Source of the DNA: Actinomycetota bacterium | GTDB taxonomy: Bacteria > Actinomycetota > Acidimicrobiia > Acidimicrobiales > BP-101 | Reading direction: 5' to 3' | NCBI GenBank assembly: GCA_030838265.1 | Contig: JAUTXA010000070.1 | Span: forward strand, 1 to 47,759 | Length of the DNA stretch: 47,759 bases | In this document: one piece after another, positions 15,252 to 22,433 of the stretch | Position numbering within the stretch: position 1 is the stretch's first letter | Layout: each line of letters starts with the position of its first letter | Notes under the pieces: generated by a model | What the model saw: only the letters and a program-made list of their open reading frames with translations | Told to the model about the DNA's origin: nothing | The model's database searches: none | Position numbers and translations under genes: made by a program

Positions 15252-16888
15252 CAGGCGGCACCTCCCGTCGGGGCCGAGCGCACGTCGAGCAGCGGTGTCT
15301 CCGACCGCACCTCGGGAATGAAGTCGAAGTTGTGGGCGGGCGGCGGCGACGAGGTTGCCCATTCGAGGGTCAGTCCCTCCCACGGGTCGTCCTCCGCGAC
15401 CTCGCCCCGGCCCATGGCCACGCTCGTCAGCAGGTTGACGAGGAAGAGCAGGGCTCCCACCGCGACGAGCACGCCACCCGCCGACGCCAGTCTCTCGAGG
15501 TTCACCCAGCCGCCCTTGGGCCCGGTGTCGGCCACGTGCCAGGGGGCGCCGTCGTAGCCCAGCAGGTAGGAGGCCAGACCCATGATCAGGAACCCGCCGA
15601 CGAGGGCCAAGGCCTGGAGGATGCCGATGCCCTGGTTGAGGTGGCGGCCCCAGAGCTTGGGGGCCCAGTGGTAGACGGCGGCGAAGGCCAACAAGGTGGG
15701 GGCGCCGAAGATGACCACGTGGAGGTGGCCGGTCGACCACGCCGTGCCGCCGTCGACCTTATTGATGGCGGCGACGGCAACGTTGGCCGCCCCGAAAAGG
15801 AGGAGAGCCAGGGCACACGCGACGTAGACGAGCGTGACGTGCAGCCGCACATCGCCGAAGCGCAGGGTGCCGAGCCAGACCAGTGCGATCACCGCCACCG
15901 GGAGCGCGACCAGGCCGGTGAGGCCGGAGTAGGTCGGCAGGACAACCGAGCTCTGGACGGACATGCCGGCCGCCAACGACCCCAGCGAGAGCACGGCGAA
16001 GGCGGCGATCGAGATGCGCACCGGCATCGAGGCCAACAGGCCACGCCGGGCGTGGGTCGTGACGATGTCGCTGGCCGCCCCGAGGGCCGGGAGCAGCAGC
16101 AAGAAGGCGTCGGGCCGCCCGAACAGCCAAAGCGTGTGCTGCCACGTGATCTGGGCGACCGGGTTGGTCGGGGCGAAGAACGATCCGCCGAAGTGCTGGT
16201 CGAGGTAGAGAAGGAGGAGCCCGGCCACGAACACCGGCGTGGTCAGGAGGCTGATGGTCGCCGTCCACAGGGTCGCCCACGTGAACAGGGGCAGGCGGCC
16301 GAACGTCATGCCTTCGGTGCGGAGCAAGGCGATGGTCACGATCAGGTTCGCCGAGGCCAGCAACGTGGCGATGGCGAGGATGATCAGCCCGGCGATCAGG
16401 AGGTTGGTGCCGTGGTTGGCCGGCCCCTGGGCGGTGATCGGAGTGCTGAGACCCAAGCCCATCCCGGCCGGCCGGTCGACGATGTAGGCGGCGACGACCA
16501 CGCCGCCGCCGGCCAGGAACGACCAAAAGGCGGCCGCCTGGAGGCGAGGCAGAGCCAGGCGGGGAGCCCCGATCTGCAACGGGACGAGATAGGTGGCCAG
16601 CCCGAGCCAGAGCGGCGAGAGGAAGAGCATGGTCATGACCGTGGCGTGCATCGACAGGATGCGGCCGTAGTCGTTGCCCACGATCTGGACGCCCTGCCCG
16701 GCCAGCTCGATGCGCATGACCACGCCAAGGGTCACGCCGACCAGCAGGAACACGATCGAGGCCCCCAGGTAGAGGAGGCCAACCCGCTTGTGGTCAGCGG
16801 TCGTCAGCCAGTTGCCACGGGCCACCGACTGGGGTGCACCGGGCGCCTGGTTCTCGATGTGGTCGGGACGCGTCTCGGTGAGCGTCAT
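15251..16888 (-). CDS. heme-copper oxidase subunit I paralog lacking the CuB ligands
   Basis: A 545-residue protein with 12 or more helices that aligns along its length with CtaD of the same operon. Heme ligands are kept: His81 (SMHATVM), His388 and His390 (GHLHVVIFG). The CuB site is gone: HPEVY is replaced by RPDAF (Arg258, Phe262) and the VHH pair by Gln312-Ser313. The K-channel lysine aligns with Arg348 and the D-channel motif is absent. It should therefore bind two hemes but not reduce O2 in the known way. The C-terminus DDPWEGLTLEW matches the same region of CtaD. Start ATG with AGGAAGG 3 nt upstream. Possible roles are electron transfer, heme handling, or a different substrate. Confidence 0.9.
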   Translation of the reverse strand: MTLTETRPDHIENQAPGAPQSVARGNWLTTADHKRVGLLYLGASIVFLLVGVTLGVVMRIELAGQGVQIVGNDYGRILSMHATVMTMLFLSPLWLGLATYLVPLQIGAPRLALPRLQAAAFWSFLAGGGVVVAAYIVDRPAGMGLGLSTPITAQGPANHGTNLLIAGLIILAIATLLASANLIVTIALLRTEGMTFGRLPLFTWATLWTATISLLTTPVFVAGLLLLYLDQHFGGSFFAPTNPVAQITWQHTLWLFGRPDAFLLLLPALGAASDIVTTHARRGLLASMPVRISIAAFAVLSLGSLAAGMSVQSSVVLPTYSGLTGLVALPVAVIALVWLGTLRFGDVRLHVTLVYVACALALLLFGAANVAVAAINKVDGGTAWSTGHLHVVIFGAPTLLAFAAVYHWAPKLWGRHLNQGIGILQALALVGGFLIMGLASYLLGYDGAPWHVADTGPKGGWVNLERLASAGGVLVAVGALLFLVNLLTSVAMGRGEVAEDDPWEGLTLEWATSSPPPAHNFDFIPEVRSETPLLDVRSAPTGGAA

Positions 16889-16921
16889 CGGCCTTCCTGA
16901 AGAGGCGGACAGGGCGGCAGC

Positions 16922-16927
16922 ACTCTA
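16922..16927 (-). promoter_or_regulatory. candidate -10 element of the oxidase operon
   Basis: On the minus strand TAGAGT lies 34 nt before the first ATG of the nine-gene oxidase operon, in the 77-bp gap after ctaB. TCGAAA stands 18 nt upstream as a possible -35. A Shine-Dalgarno site (AGGAAGG) precedes the ATG, so this mRNA would have a normal short leader, unlike ctaB and ctaA. The same hexamer serves as the -10 candidate of ctaB. Confidence 0.4.
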
Positions 16928-16965
16928 GACACCACCGGCGCTCGGTTTCGACTTCGCTCCGTGCC

Positions 16966-17853
16966 TCATCGGACGAGCTGGTCGACAGCCATGGCCGCGA
17001 AGAGCAGGGTCACGTACGAGATGGAGTAGCTGAAGAGGCGCATGGCCTGCTTCGGGGTGGCCGTGCGCTGGAGGCGAACGGCGTACAGGACGAAGATGGC
17101 GCCCAGGATCACAGCCGCTGACGTGTAGATCAGACCCATGCCCGCGATCGGGCTGAAGATCAGCGAGGTGGCCCACAGGATGACCGTGTAGATCACGATC
17201 TGGCGGGCGGTGCGGGCGAAGGTGGCCACCACCGGCAGCATGGGGACCTCGGCCGCCGCGTAGTCCTCGCGGTAGCGGATGGCCAGGGCCCAGAAGTGGG
17301 GCGGCGTCCAGACGAAGATGATGGCGAAGAGCACGAGTGGGGCCAGTGACAGCGAGTTGCGCACCGCGGCCCACCCCACGAGGACCGGTACGGCGCCGGC
17401 GGCGCCGCCGATGACGATGTTGTGGGTGGACGTGCGCTTGAGCCACAGGGTGTAGACGAACACGTAGAAGAGGGTGGCGCTGAGGGCGAGGATGGCGCTG
17501 AGGAAGTTCACGAGCAGCCAGAGCTCAACGAAGGCGGCGATTTCGAGGGCGATGGCGAACACCAACGCCGGTGTCGGCTCGAGTGCACCCGTCACGAGGG
17601 GCCGGCCCTGCGTCCGCTTCATGAGCTTGTCGATGTCGCGATCGACGTACATGTTGATGGCGTTGGCACCGCCCGCCGCGAGGGTGCCCCCGACGAGGGT
17701 GACGAGCATGAGCCACAGCGATGGCAGACCCCGCTTGGCCACGACCATGGTCGGCAGCGTGGTGACGAGCAGAAGCTCGATGATGCGGGGCTTGGTGAGC
17801 GCCACATAGGCCGACAGGCGGCTGGAGATCGCAGGCGCCGCGGTCTGAGACAT
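16966..17853 (-). CDS. ctaB: protoheme IX farnesyltransferase (heme O synthase)
   Basis: A 295-residue UbiA-family membrane prenyltransferase that adds farnesyl to heme B, giving heme O. The first aspartate motif is NMYVDRDIDKLMKRTQ; the second region is WTPPHFWALAIRYREDY; TKPRIIELLLVTT opens the domain. The length fits. The ATG at 17853 lacks a Shine-Dalgarno site, but TAGAGT stands 8 nt upstream, so the mRNA may be leaderless. It precedes the oxidase operon on the same strand and diverges from ctaA, the next enzyme of heme A synthesis. Confidence 0.95.
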   Translation of the reverse strand: MSQTAAPAISSRLSAYVALTKPRIIELLLVTTLPTMVVAKRGLPSLWLMLVTLVGGTLAAGGANAINMYVDRDIDKLMKRTQGRPLVTGALEPTPALVFAIALEIAAFVELWLLVNFLSAILALSATLFYVFVYTLWLKRTSTHNIVIGGAAGAVPVLVGWAAVRNSLSLAPLVLFAIIFVWTPPHFWALAIRYREDYAAAEVPMLPVVATFARTARQIVIYTVILWATSLIFSPIAGMGLIYTSAAVILGAIFVLYAVRLQRTATPKQAMRLFSYSISYVTLLFAAMAVDQLVR

Positions 17854-17861
17854 CGGCGCCG

Positions 17862-17867
17862 ACTCTA
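17862..17867 (-). promoter_or_regulatory. candidate leaderless -10 element of ctaB
   Basis: TAGAGT on the minus strand, 8 nt before the ctaB ATG. No ribosome binding site lies between them, so transcription would start at or very near the start codon. Confidence 0.45.
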
Positions 17868-17926
17868 CGGCTGCCCACCCCCCGGAGCCAAAGCACTCCG
17901 ATGGCTGGTCAGCGGCGACCCGGCCG

Positions 17927-17932
17927 TAGCAT
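17927..17932 (+). promoter_or_regulatory. candidate leaderless -10 element of ctaA
   Basis: TAGCAT on the plus strand, 10 nt before the ctaA ATG, with no Shine-Dalgarno site between. Together with the ctaB element it makes the 89-bp ctaB-ctaA gap a divergent promoter region. Confidence 0.45.
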
Positions 17933-17942
17933 CGGCGACGCC

Positions 17943-18878
17943 ATGCCCACCCTGACGCCTTCCGCCTTCCGGCGCCTCACCCTGGCGGTCGTCGCCCTGG
18001 TGGCCGTGATCATCGTGACGGGGGCGGCGGTGCGTCTGACCGGCTCTGGTTTGGGGTGCCCCAACTGGCCCACGTGCGACGGTCATCACATCGTCGATCC
18101 AGCGGCCAGTCACAAAGGCATCGAATCGATCAACCGGGCCATCACCGGTCTGGTGTCGGTCGTGGTCATCCTCTCGGTGCTCGGGTCGCTCCGTCGCGTC
18201 CCCCGTCGGCGCGATCTCGTCTGGCTCTCGCTCGGCCTCGTCGCCGGGGTGGTGGCCCAGATCGTCCTGGGCGGACTCGTCGTGATCTTCCACCTCTATC
18301 CGCCGTTGGTGATGGGCCATCTGGTTCTGTCGATGCTGTTGCTGGCCGACGCCGTCGTCCTGCATCACCGAGCGCGGCTTCCTGATGACGAGCCGGTCGG
18401 CCCCGCCGTGGCGGGCGACGTGGCCACGTTGACCAAGCTCTTGGTCGGCTGGGCCGCCCTGGTCATCGTCCTGGGCACTGTCGTGACCGGCGCCGGACCC
18501 CATGCGGGCAGCAACAAGGACCGGCTGGTCGAGCGCCTGCCGATCGCAGTCCACGATGCGGCCCGCTTCCATGGCACCGCGGTCGTCCTCTTCCTGGTGT
18601 TCGTGCTGCTGACCATCTGGCGCCTGCGCGCCGAAGGGGCTCCCCGGTCGGTGCTGGGGCGGGCGGAGCTTCTCCTCGTCGCCCTGGTGACCCAGGCCGC
18701 GGTGGGCTACACGCAGTACTTCACGGGTGTCCCGGTCGTCTTGGTCGGCGTCCATGTGGCCGGCGCCGACGCCGTCTGGGCTGCGGTGCTCTGGCTGGCG
18801 CTGGGGACCAACCAGACGGTCGTGCCAGTGGCGTCGACGCAGGCGAGAGCGACCGGTGAGGTAGCAGTCGCGGGCTGA
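17943..18878 (+). CDS. ctaA: heme A synthase (COX15/CtaA family)
   Basis: A 311-residue membrane protein with eight helices in two similar halves. It oxidises the methyl group of heme O to the formyl group of heme A. Visible are the first-helix motif TGAAVRLTGSGLGCPNWPTC with the conserved Cys pair loop, the glutamate/histidine region HKGIESINRAITG, and later histidines in MGHLVLSM, FHGTAV and GVHVAGA. The start is the ATG at 17943 after a TAGCAT element. Divergent from ctaB and followed 15 bp later by clpS. Confidence 0.93.
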   Translation: MPTLTPSAFRRLTLAVVALVAVIIVTGAAVRLTGSGLGCPNWPTCDGHHIVDPAASHKGIESINRAITGLVSVVVILSVLGSLRRVPRRRDLVWLSLGLVAGVVAQIVLGGLVVIFHLYPPLVMGHLVLSMLLLADAVVLHHRARLPDDEPVGPAVAGDVATLTKLLVGWAALVIVLGTVVTGAGPHAGSNKDRLVERLPIAVHDAARFHGTAVVLFLVFVLLTIWRLRAEGAPRSVLGRAELLLVALVTQAAVGYTQYFTGVPVVLVGVHVAGADAVWAAVLWLALGTNQTVVPVASTQARATGEVAVAG

Positions 18879-18893
18879 CAGACTGGCGGGGCC

Positions 18894-19187
18894 ATGACCG
18901 CGCCGATGCCCGTCGAGACCGAGCGCCCCGACGTCGACGAGGTCGTCGAGCCCGACCGGCCCTGGCTGGTCATCGTGTGGAACGACCCGATCAACCTCAT
19001 GTCGTACGTGGCCTTCGTGTTCCAGAAGCTGTTCGGTTACTCGAAGGAGAAGGCCAACAAGCTGATGATGGACGTCCACCTGAAGGGTCGGGCTGTGGTG
19101 TCGAGCGGGACGCGGGAGCGAGCCGAGCTCGACGTCTTCCGCCTCCATGAACACGGCCTCTGGGCGACGATGGAGCAGAGCTCGTGA
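18894..19187 (+). CDS. clpS: ATP-dependent Clp protease adaptor ClpS
   Basis: A 97-residue adaptor that delivers N-degron substrates to ClpAP or ClpCP. The core WLVIVWNDPINLMSYVAFVFQKLFGYSKEKA contains the N-end binding residues (Asn-Asp-Pro and the Met/Val face), and VHLKGRAVVSSGTRERAE is the second half. The N-terminal 25 residues are a flexible acidic extension. CAGACT 9 nt before the ATG may be a weak leaderless -10. The stop overlaps the ATG of a 10-codon minigene (TGATG), and the gene is followed by DUF2017, a pairing common in actinobacteria. Confidence 0.93.
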   Translation: MTAPMPVETERPDVDEVVEPDRPWLVIVWNDPINLMSYVAFVFQKLFGYSKEKANKLMMDVHLKGRAVVSSGTRERAELDVFRLHEHGLWATMEQSS

Positions 19188-19219
19188 TGCGACCCAATAG
19201 TGCGGAGCAGAGCTCGTGA
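19187..19219 (+). CDS. 10-codon minigene MRPNSAEQSS
   Basis: A reading frame ATG-CGA-CCC-AAT-AGT-GCG-and-on of ten codons with TGA, starting inside the clpS stop (TGATG) and ending in another TGATG. It repeats the last four residues of ClpS (EQSS). It has no own Shine-Dalgarno site, though GGAG in each repeat may assist re-initiation. It may simply be a product of tandem duplication that keeps the ribosome chain from clpS to DUF2017 intact. Whether a peptide accumulates is unknown. Confidence 0.35.
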   Translation: MRPNSAEQSS

Positions 19220-19251
19220 TGCGACCCGATGAAGCAGAGCAGAGCTCATGA
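19219..19251 (+). CDS. 10-codon minigene MRPDEAEQSS
   Basis: The second copy of the minigene, differing at three positions (Asp-Glu-Ala for Asn-Ser-Ala, two residue changes). It starts in the TGATG of the first minigene and its TGA overlaps the DUF2017 start as ATGA. The near-identical peptide sequence and conserved length, despite base changes, hint at more than a passive repeat, but the sample is only two copies. Confidence 0.35.
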   Translation: MRPDEAEQSS

Positions 19252-19712
19252 GCTTTGTCGGGCCCATCGGGCGGAACCGCGATGGGTCGTTCAAGCTGCG
19301 GCTGGGGCCACAGGAGCGCGAGCTGCTGCGGACACTGCCGGGCCAGCTCCTCGAGCTGTTCGGCAGCGCCGACCCCTCGCTGCGACGCCTCTTCCCACCC
19401 GCCTACACCGATGACGCCGAGCGGGAGGCCGAGTACCAGCGGTTCATGGCCGACGACCTCGAAGCCCGCCACCGGGCCGCCCTTGAGATCCTCGCCAACA
19501 CGGCTGACAACCCCCGCCTCGACGAGGAAGAGCTGACGGCGTGGATGGGCGCCCTCAACGACCTCCGGCTGGTGCTCGGCACCCGCATCGACGTGCAAGA
19601 GGACATGGTCGACATCGACGACGATGATCCCAACGCCCCCGCCCTCCATCTCTATGGGTATCTGACCTACCTGCAGAGCGAGGTCATCGATGCCCTCGCC
19701 AGCGGGCTCTGA
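19248..19712 (+). CDS. DUF2017 family protein
   Basis: A 154-residue acidic, helical, soluble protein (RLGPQERELLRTLPGQLLELFG; DDPNAPALHLYGYLTYLQSEVIDAL). It matches DUF2017, a family found next to clpS in many actinobacteria; its function is unknown. The genomic link suggests a role in Clp-dependent proteolysis or N-degron control. The ATG at 19248 overlaps the stop of the upstream minigene, so translation probably depends on the ribosomes arriving from clpS. Confidence 0.85.
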   Translation: MSFVGPIGRNRDGSFKLRLGPQERELLRTLPGQLLELFGSADPSLRRLFPPAYTDDAEREAEYQRFMADDLEARHRAALEILANTADNPRLDEEELTAWMGALNDLRLVLGTRIDVQEDMVDIDDDDPNAPALHLYGYLTYLQSEVIDALASGL

Positions 19713-19731
19713 CCGGGTAAGGAGGCAAGCC

Positions 19732-21579
19732 ATGTCACGGACACGTCTCTCGTTGTTGGCCATGGCAGTCGTGGCCGCCACTGTTCTGCTACCGGTCGAG
19801 GCGGCCCGGGCGGTGCCGAAGCGGTCGGTGGCCACGAGCGGCTTCGTCCTCAACGGGCGCGGCCAGCTCACCCGGTACGCGGCGGGCGAGTCCACACCCC
19901 CCGGCGTCACCAACGCCCCAACGTGGGGATTCGACATCGCGCGGGGCATCGCTACCTACCAGTCGGGCACCGGCGGCGTCGTCCTCGACGGGTACGGCGG
20001 GGTCCACGGGTTCGGCTTCACCGGCACGGGCCGCGGCGCCGATGCCCGACGCACCCCCTACTGGAACGGCTGGGACATTGCGAGGGGGGTGGCGCTGCTG
20101 CCTGACGGCTCGGGCGGCTATGTCCTCGACGGTTACGGCGGGCTCCACCCCTTTGCCGTCGGCCCGAACGCCGTGCCGCCGCCAGCCAATGGCGGGGCCT
20201 ACTGGAGCGGTTGGGACATCGCCCGCGGCATCGCCCTGCTGCCTGACGGCTCGGGCGGCTATGTCCTCGACGGGTACGGCGGGCTGCACCCGTTCGGCGT
20301 CGGGACCCACGCTCCGGCACCCGCCGCCAGTGGTGGGGCCTACTGGAGTGGGTGGGACGTGGCGTCCGACATCACACTGCTGGCCGACGGCAGCGGCGGG
20401 TACATCCTCGATCGCTACGGGCCCCTCCACGGCTTTGCCACCACCAATCCGGTGGTCCCGGCATCACCCACGACGACCGGCTATCCCGCGGGTGATGCCC
20501 AAGGCGTGGCGACCTACGTCCACCCGACGGCAGCCGCCCCGTCGATCACCGTGACCTCGGCGGTGACAGGCCTCGACATCCCGTGGGATCTGGCCTTCGC
20601 CCCCGACGGCACCATGATCTTCACTGAGCGAGGCGGGCGCCTCAGCGCCCGGGTCGGCACCACCACTGTGATGATGGCCGACGCCCCCAACGTCTATGCC
20701 ACGGGAGAAGCCGGTCTGCTAGGCCTCGCCCTCGACCCCGACTACGCCACCAACCGCCTGCTCTACGCCTGCCAGAGCTACAGCAACGGCTCGACCAACG
20801 ATGTCCGGGTGCTCGTCTGGCACGTGGCCGACGACTATTCGTCGGCCACGGTCGTCACCAACCCACTGGTGGGCGGCCTGCCCCTCAACACCACGACCTT
20901 CCCCGGCCGCCACAGTGGTTGTCGGCCCCGCTTCGGACCCGACGGCTACCTGTGGATCGGCACCGGTGACACCGGCGTCGGCACCAACCCCCAGTCGCTG
21001 ACGTCGCTCGGCGGCAAGGTGCTGCGGGTGAGCAAGACCACAGGCGCGGCCGCGCCCGACAACCCCTTCTCGGGGGCGAGCGCCCGCATCTACAGCTACG
21101 GCCACCGCAACGTCCAGGGCATGGCGTGGCGGCCGGGGACGACACAGATGTTCAACGTCGAGCATGGCCCCGACATCGACGACGAGGTCAACCTCCAGGT
21201 GCGCGGGGCCAACTACGGATGGGACCCCATCCCTGGCTACAACGAGGGCGTCCCCATGACCGACTTCGCCAAGTTCCCCAGCGCGGTCGGCGCGGTCTGG
21301 AGCTCGGGCAGTCCCACGGTGGCCACGTCCGGCGGCACCTTCCTGTCGGGCTCGGCCTGGGGGGCTTGGAACGGCGCTCTCGCCGTGGCCTGCCTCAAGG
21401 GCAGCCAGCTCATGGTGTTCGGGCTCAATCCGGCCGGCACGGTGGTCACGCGGGAGGACAGCGTCATCAAGGACAAGGGCCGGCTGCGCACCCCGGTGCT
21501 CGGACCAGACGGGAATCTCTACATCGCGACCGGCAACGGTGGTGGCAACGACGTGATCTTGAAGGTCGTGCCCGGCTAG
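19732..21579 (+). CDS. secreted beta-propeller plus PQQ-dependent sugar dehydrogenase-like protein
   Basis: A 615-residue secreted protein. A signal peptide (ends about residue 28, Ala-Arg-Ala) is followed by four repeats of about 47 residues: (W)DIARGIALLPDGSGGYVLDGYGGLHPF, with half repeats at the N-end (FVLNGRGQLTRYA) and C-end (GDAQGVATYV). The halves could close a five-bladed propeller. From about residue 275 comes a soluble glucose/sorbosone dehydrogenase-like six-bladed domain: IPWDLAFAPDG, RHSGCRPRFGPDGYLWIGTGDTG (catalytic His region), and YGHRNVQGMAW. Repeats 2 and 3 are almost identical in DNA (20101 and 20242). The ATG has a strong AAGGAGG 6 nt upstream. Likely an extracellular sugar or polymer-acting enzyme. 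Confidence 0.85.
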   Translation: MSRTRLSLLAMAVVAATVLLPVEAARAVPKRSVATSGFVLNGRGQLTRYAAGESTPPGVTNAPTWGFDIARGIATYQSGTGGVVLDGYGGVHGFGFTGTGRGADARRTPYWNGWDIARGVALLPDGSGGYVLDGYGGLHPFAVGPNAVPPPANGGAYWSGWDIARGIALLPDGSGGYVLDGYGGLHPFGVGTHAPAPAASGGAYWSGWDVASDITLLADGSGGYILDRYGPLHGFATTNPVVPASPTTTGYPAGDAQGVATYVHPTAAAPSITVTSAVTGLDIPWDLAFAPDGTMIFTERGGRLSARVGTTTVMMADAPNVYATGEAGLLGLALDPDYATNRLLYACQSYSNGSTNDVRVLVWHVADDYSSATVVTNPLVGGLPLNTTTFPGRHSGCRPRFGPDGYLWIGTGDTGVGTNPQSLTSLGGKVLRVSKTTGAAAPDNPFSGASARIYSYGHRNVQGMAWRPGTTQMFNVEHGPDIDDEVNLQVRGANYGWDPIPGYNEGVPMTDFAKFPSAVGAVWSSGSPTVATSGGTFLSGSAWGAWNGALAVACLKGSQLMVFGLNPAGTVVTREDSVIKDKGRLRTPVLGPDGNLYIATGNGGGNDVILKVVPG

Positions 21580-21581
21580 AG

Positions 21582-22433
21582 GTGCCCGACGAGCGTCGCA
21601 TCCGCGGAGTGGGCGGCGTCGGGCTGGCGGTGCGCGTCTGGCCTGACGGGGCCGGTGCTCCATTCGTGCTCGTCCACGGCCTGGCCTCGAGCGCCCGGCT
21701 CTGGGACGGCGTGGCCGCTGAGCTCCAAGCCCTCGGCCATCCCGTGGCCGCCCTCGACCAGCGCGGCCACGGCCAATCCGACAAGCCGACCCGCGGCTAC
21801 GACTTCGCGACCGTCACCAGCGACCTGGTGGCCGTCATTGACGGCATCGGCTTCGACCGGCCCGTGCTCGCGGGCCAGTCATGGGGCGGGAACGTCGTCC
21901 TCGACCTGGCTTGGCGGCGGCCAGACCTGATGCGAGGGATCGTCTGTGTCGACGGTGGCACCATCGAGCTCAAGCGCCGGTTCCGGCGGTGGGGCACCGT
22001 GGCCCACGCCATGGCTCCGCCGACCCTCACCGGCACCACCCGACGAGAGCTCGAGGACCGCATCACCGCCCTGCACCCCGACTGGCCCGATGCCGGCATC
22101 GCGGGGGTGATGGCCTGCTTCGAGGACCTGCCCGACGGAACGGTCAGGGCTCGCCTCAGCCGCGACAACCACCTCGAGATCCTGCGCCACCTCTGGAAGC
22201 ACCGTCCGTCGAGGCTGTACGCCGACATCAAGGTGCCAGTGCTCCTCCTTCCTGCCGACGACGGCCACACCGACTGGGGTCCCGACAAGCGGGCCGGAGT
22301 CGACGCCGCGGCCGCGGCCATCCCTCACGCCCGGGTCCACTGGTTCACCGCCGACCACGACGTCCACGCCCAGCACCCCGATCAGGTCGCGGCGGTCATG
22401 CACGCCGCCACGGAAGACGGATTCCTGGCGTGA
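21582..22433 (+). CDS. alpha/beta hydrolase
   Basis: A 283-residue cytosolic hydrolase. The oxyanion strand is FVLVHGLASSARLWD, then LDQRGHGQSDKP, the nucleophile elbow GQSWGGN, and a C-terminal VLLLPADDG with DHDVHAQHP providing acid and histidine. The pattern fits small epoxide-hydrolase/esterase-type enzymes. The GTG at 21582 stands 2 bp after the preceding stop, with AGAGG directly upstream. Its stop overlaps the start of the next gene (GTGA), so the two are coupled. Substrate unknown. Confidence 0.85.
   Translation: MPDERRIRGVGGVGLAVRVWPDGAGAPFVLVHGLASSARLWDGVAAELQALGHPVAALDQRGHGQSDKPTRGYDFATVTSDLVAVIDGIGFDRPVLAGQSWGGNVVLDLAWRRPDLMRGIVCVDGGTIELKRRFRRWGTVAHAMAPPTLTGTTRRELEDRITALHPDWPDAGIAGVMACFEDLPDGTVRARLSRDNHLEILRHLWKHRPSRLYADIKVPVLLLPADDGHTDWGPDKRAGVDAAAAAIPHARVHWFTADHDVHAQHPDQVAAVMHAATEDGFLA

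Larger units (their letters stand above)
19172..19251 (+). repeat. tandem 32-bp repeat at the clpS-DUF2017 junction
   Basis: GGAGCAGAGCTCGTGATGCG followed by ACCC occurs at 19172-19195 and again at 19204-19227; a third, partial copy (GAGCAGAGCTCATGA) covers 19237-19251. The period is 32 bp. Copy 1 contains the end of clpS, copy 3 the start codon of DUF2017. Because the period is not a multiple of three, each unit moves the frame by one but restores a TGATG or ATGA stop/start overlap. Confidence 0.85.

Noticed and set aside
15167..16900. Long plus-strand reading frame of 577 codons opposite the subunit I paralog
   Set aside because: Highly charged, low-complexity translation typical of GC-rich antisense frames; the minus-strand product has clear membrane helices and heme ligands.
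20089..20300. Direct repeats as a possible CRISPR or mobile repeat
   Set aside because: They are in-frame coding repeats of the propeller domain with a 141-bp period.
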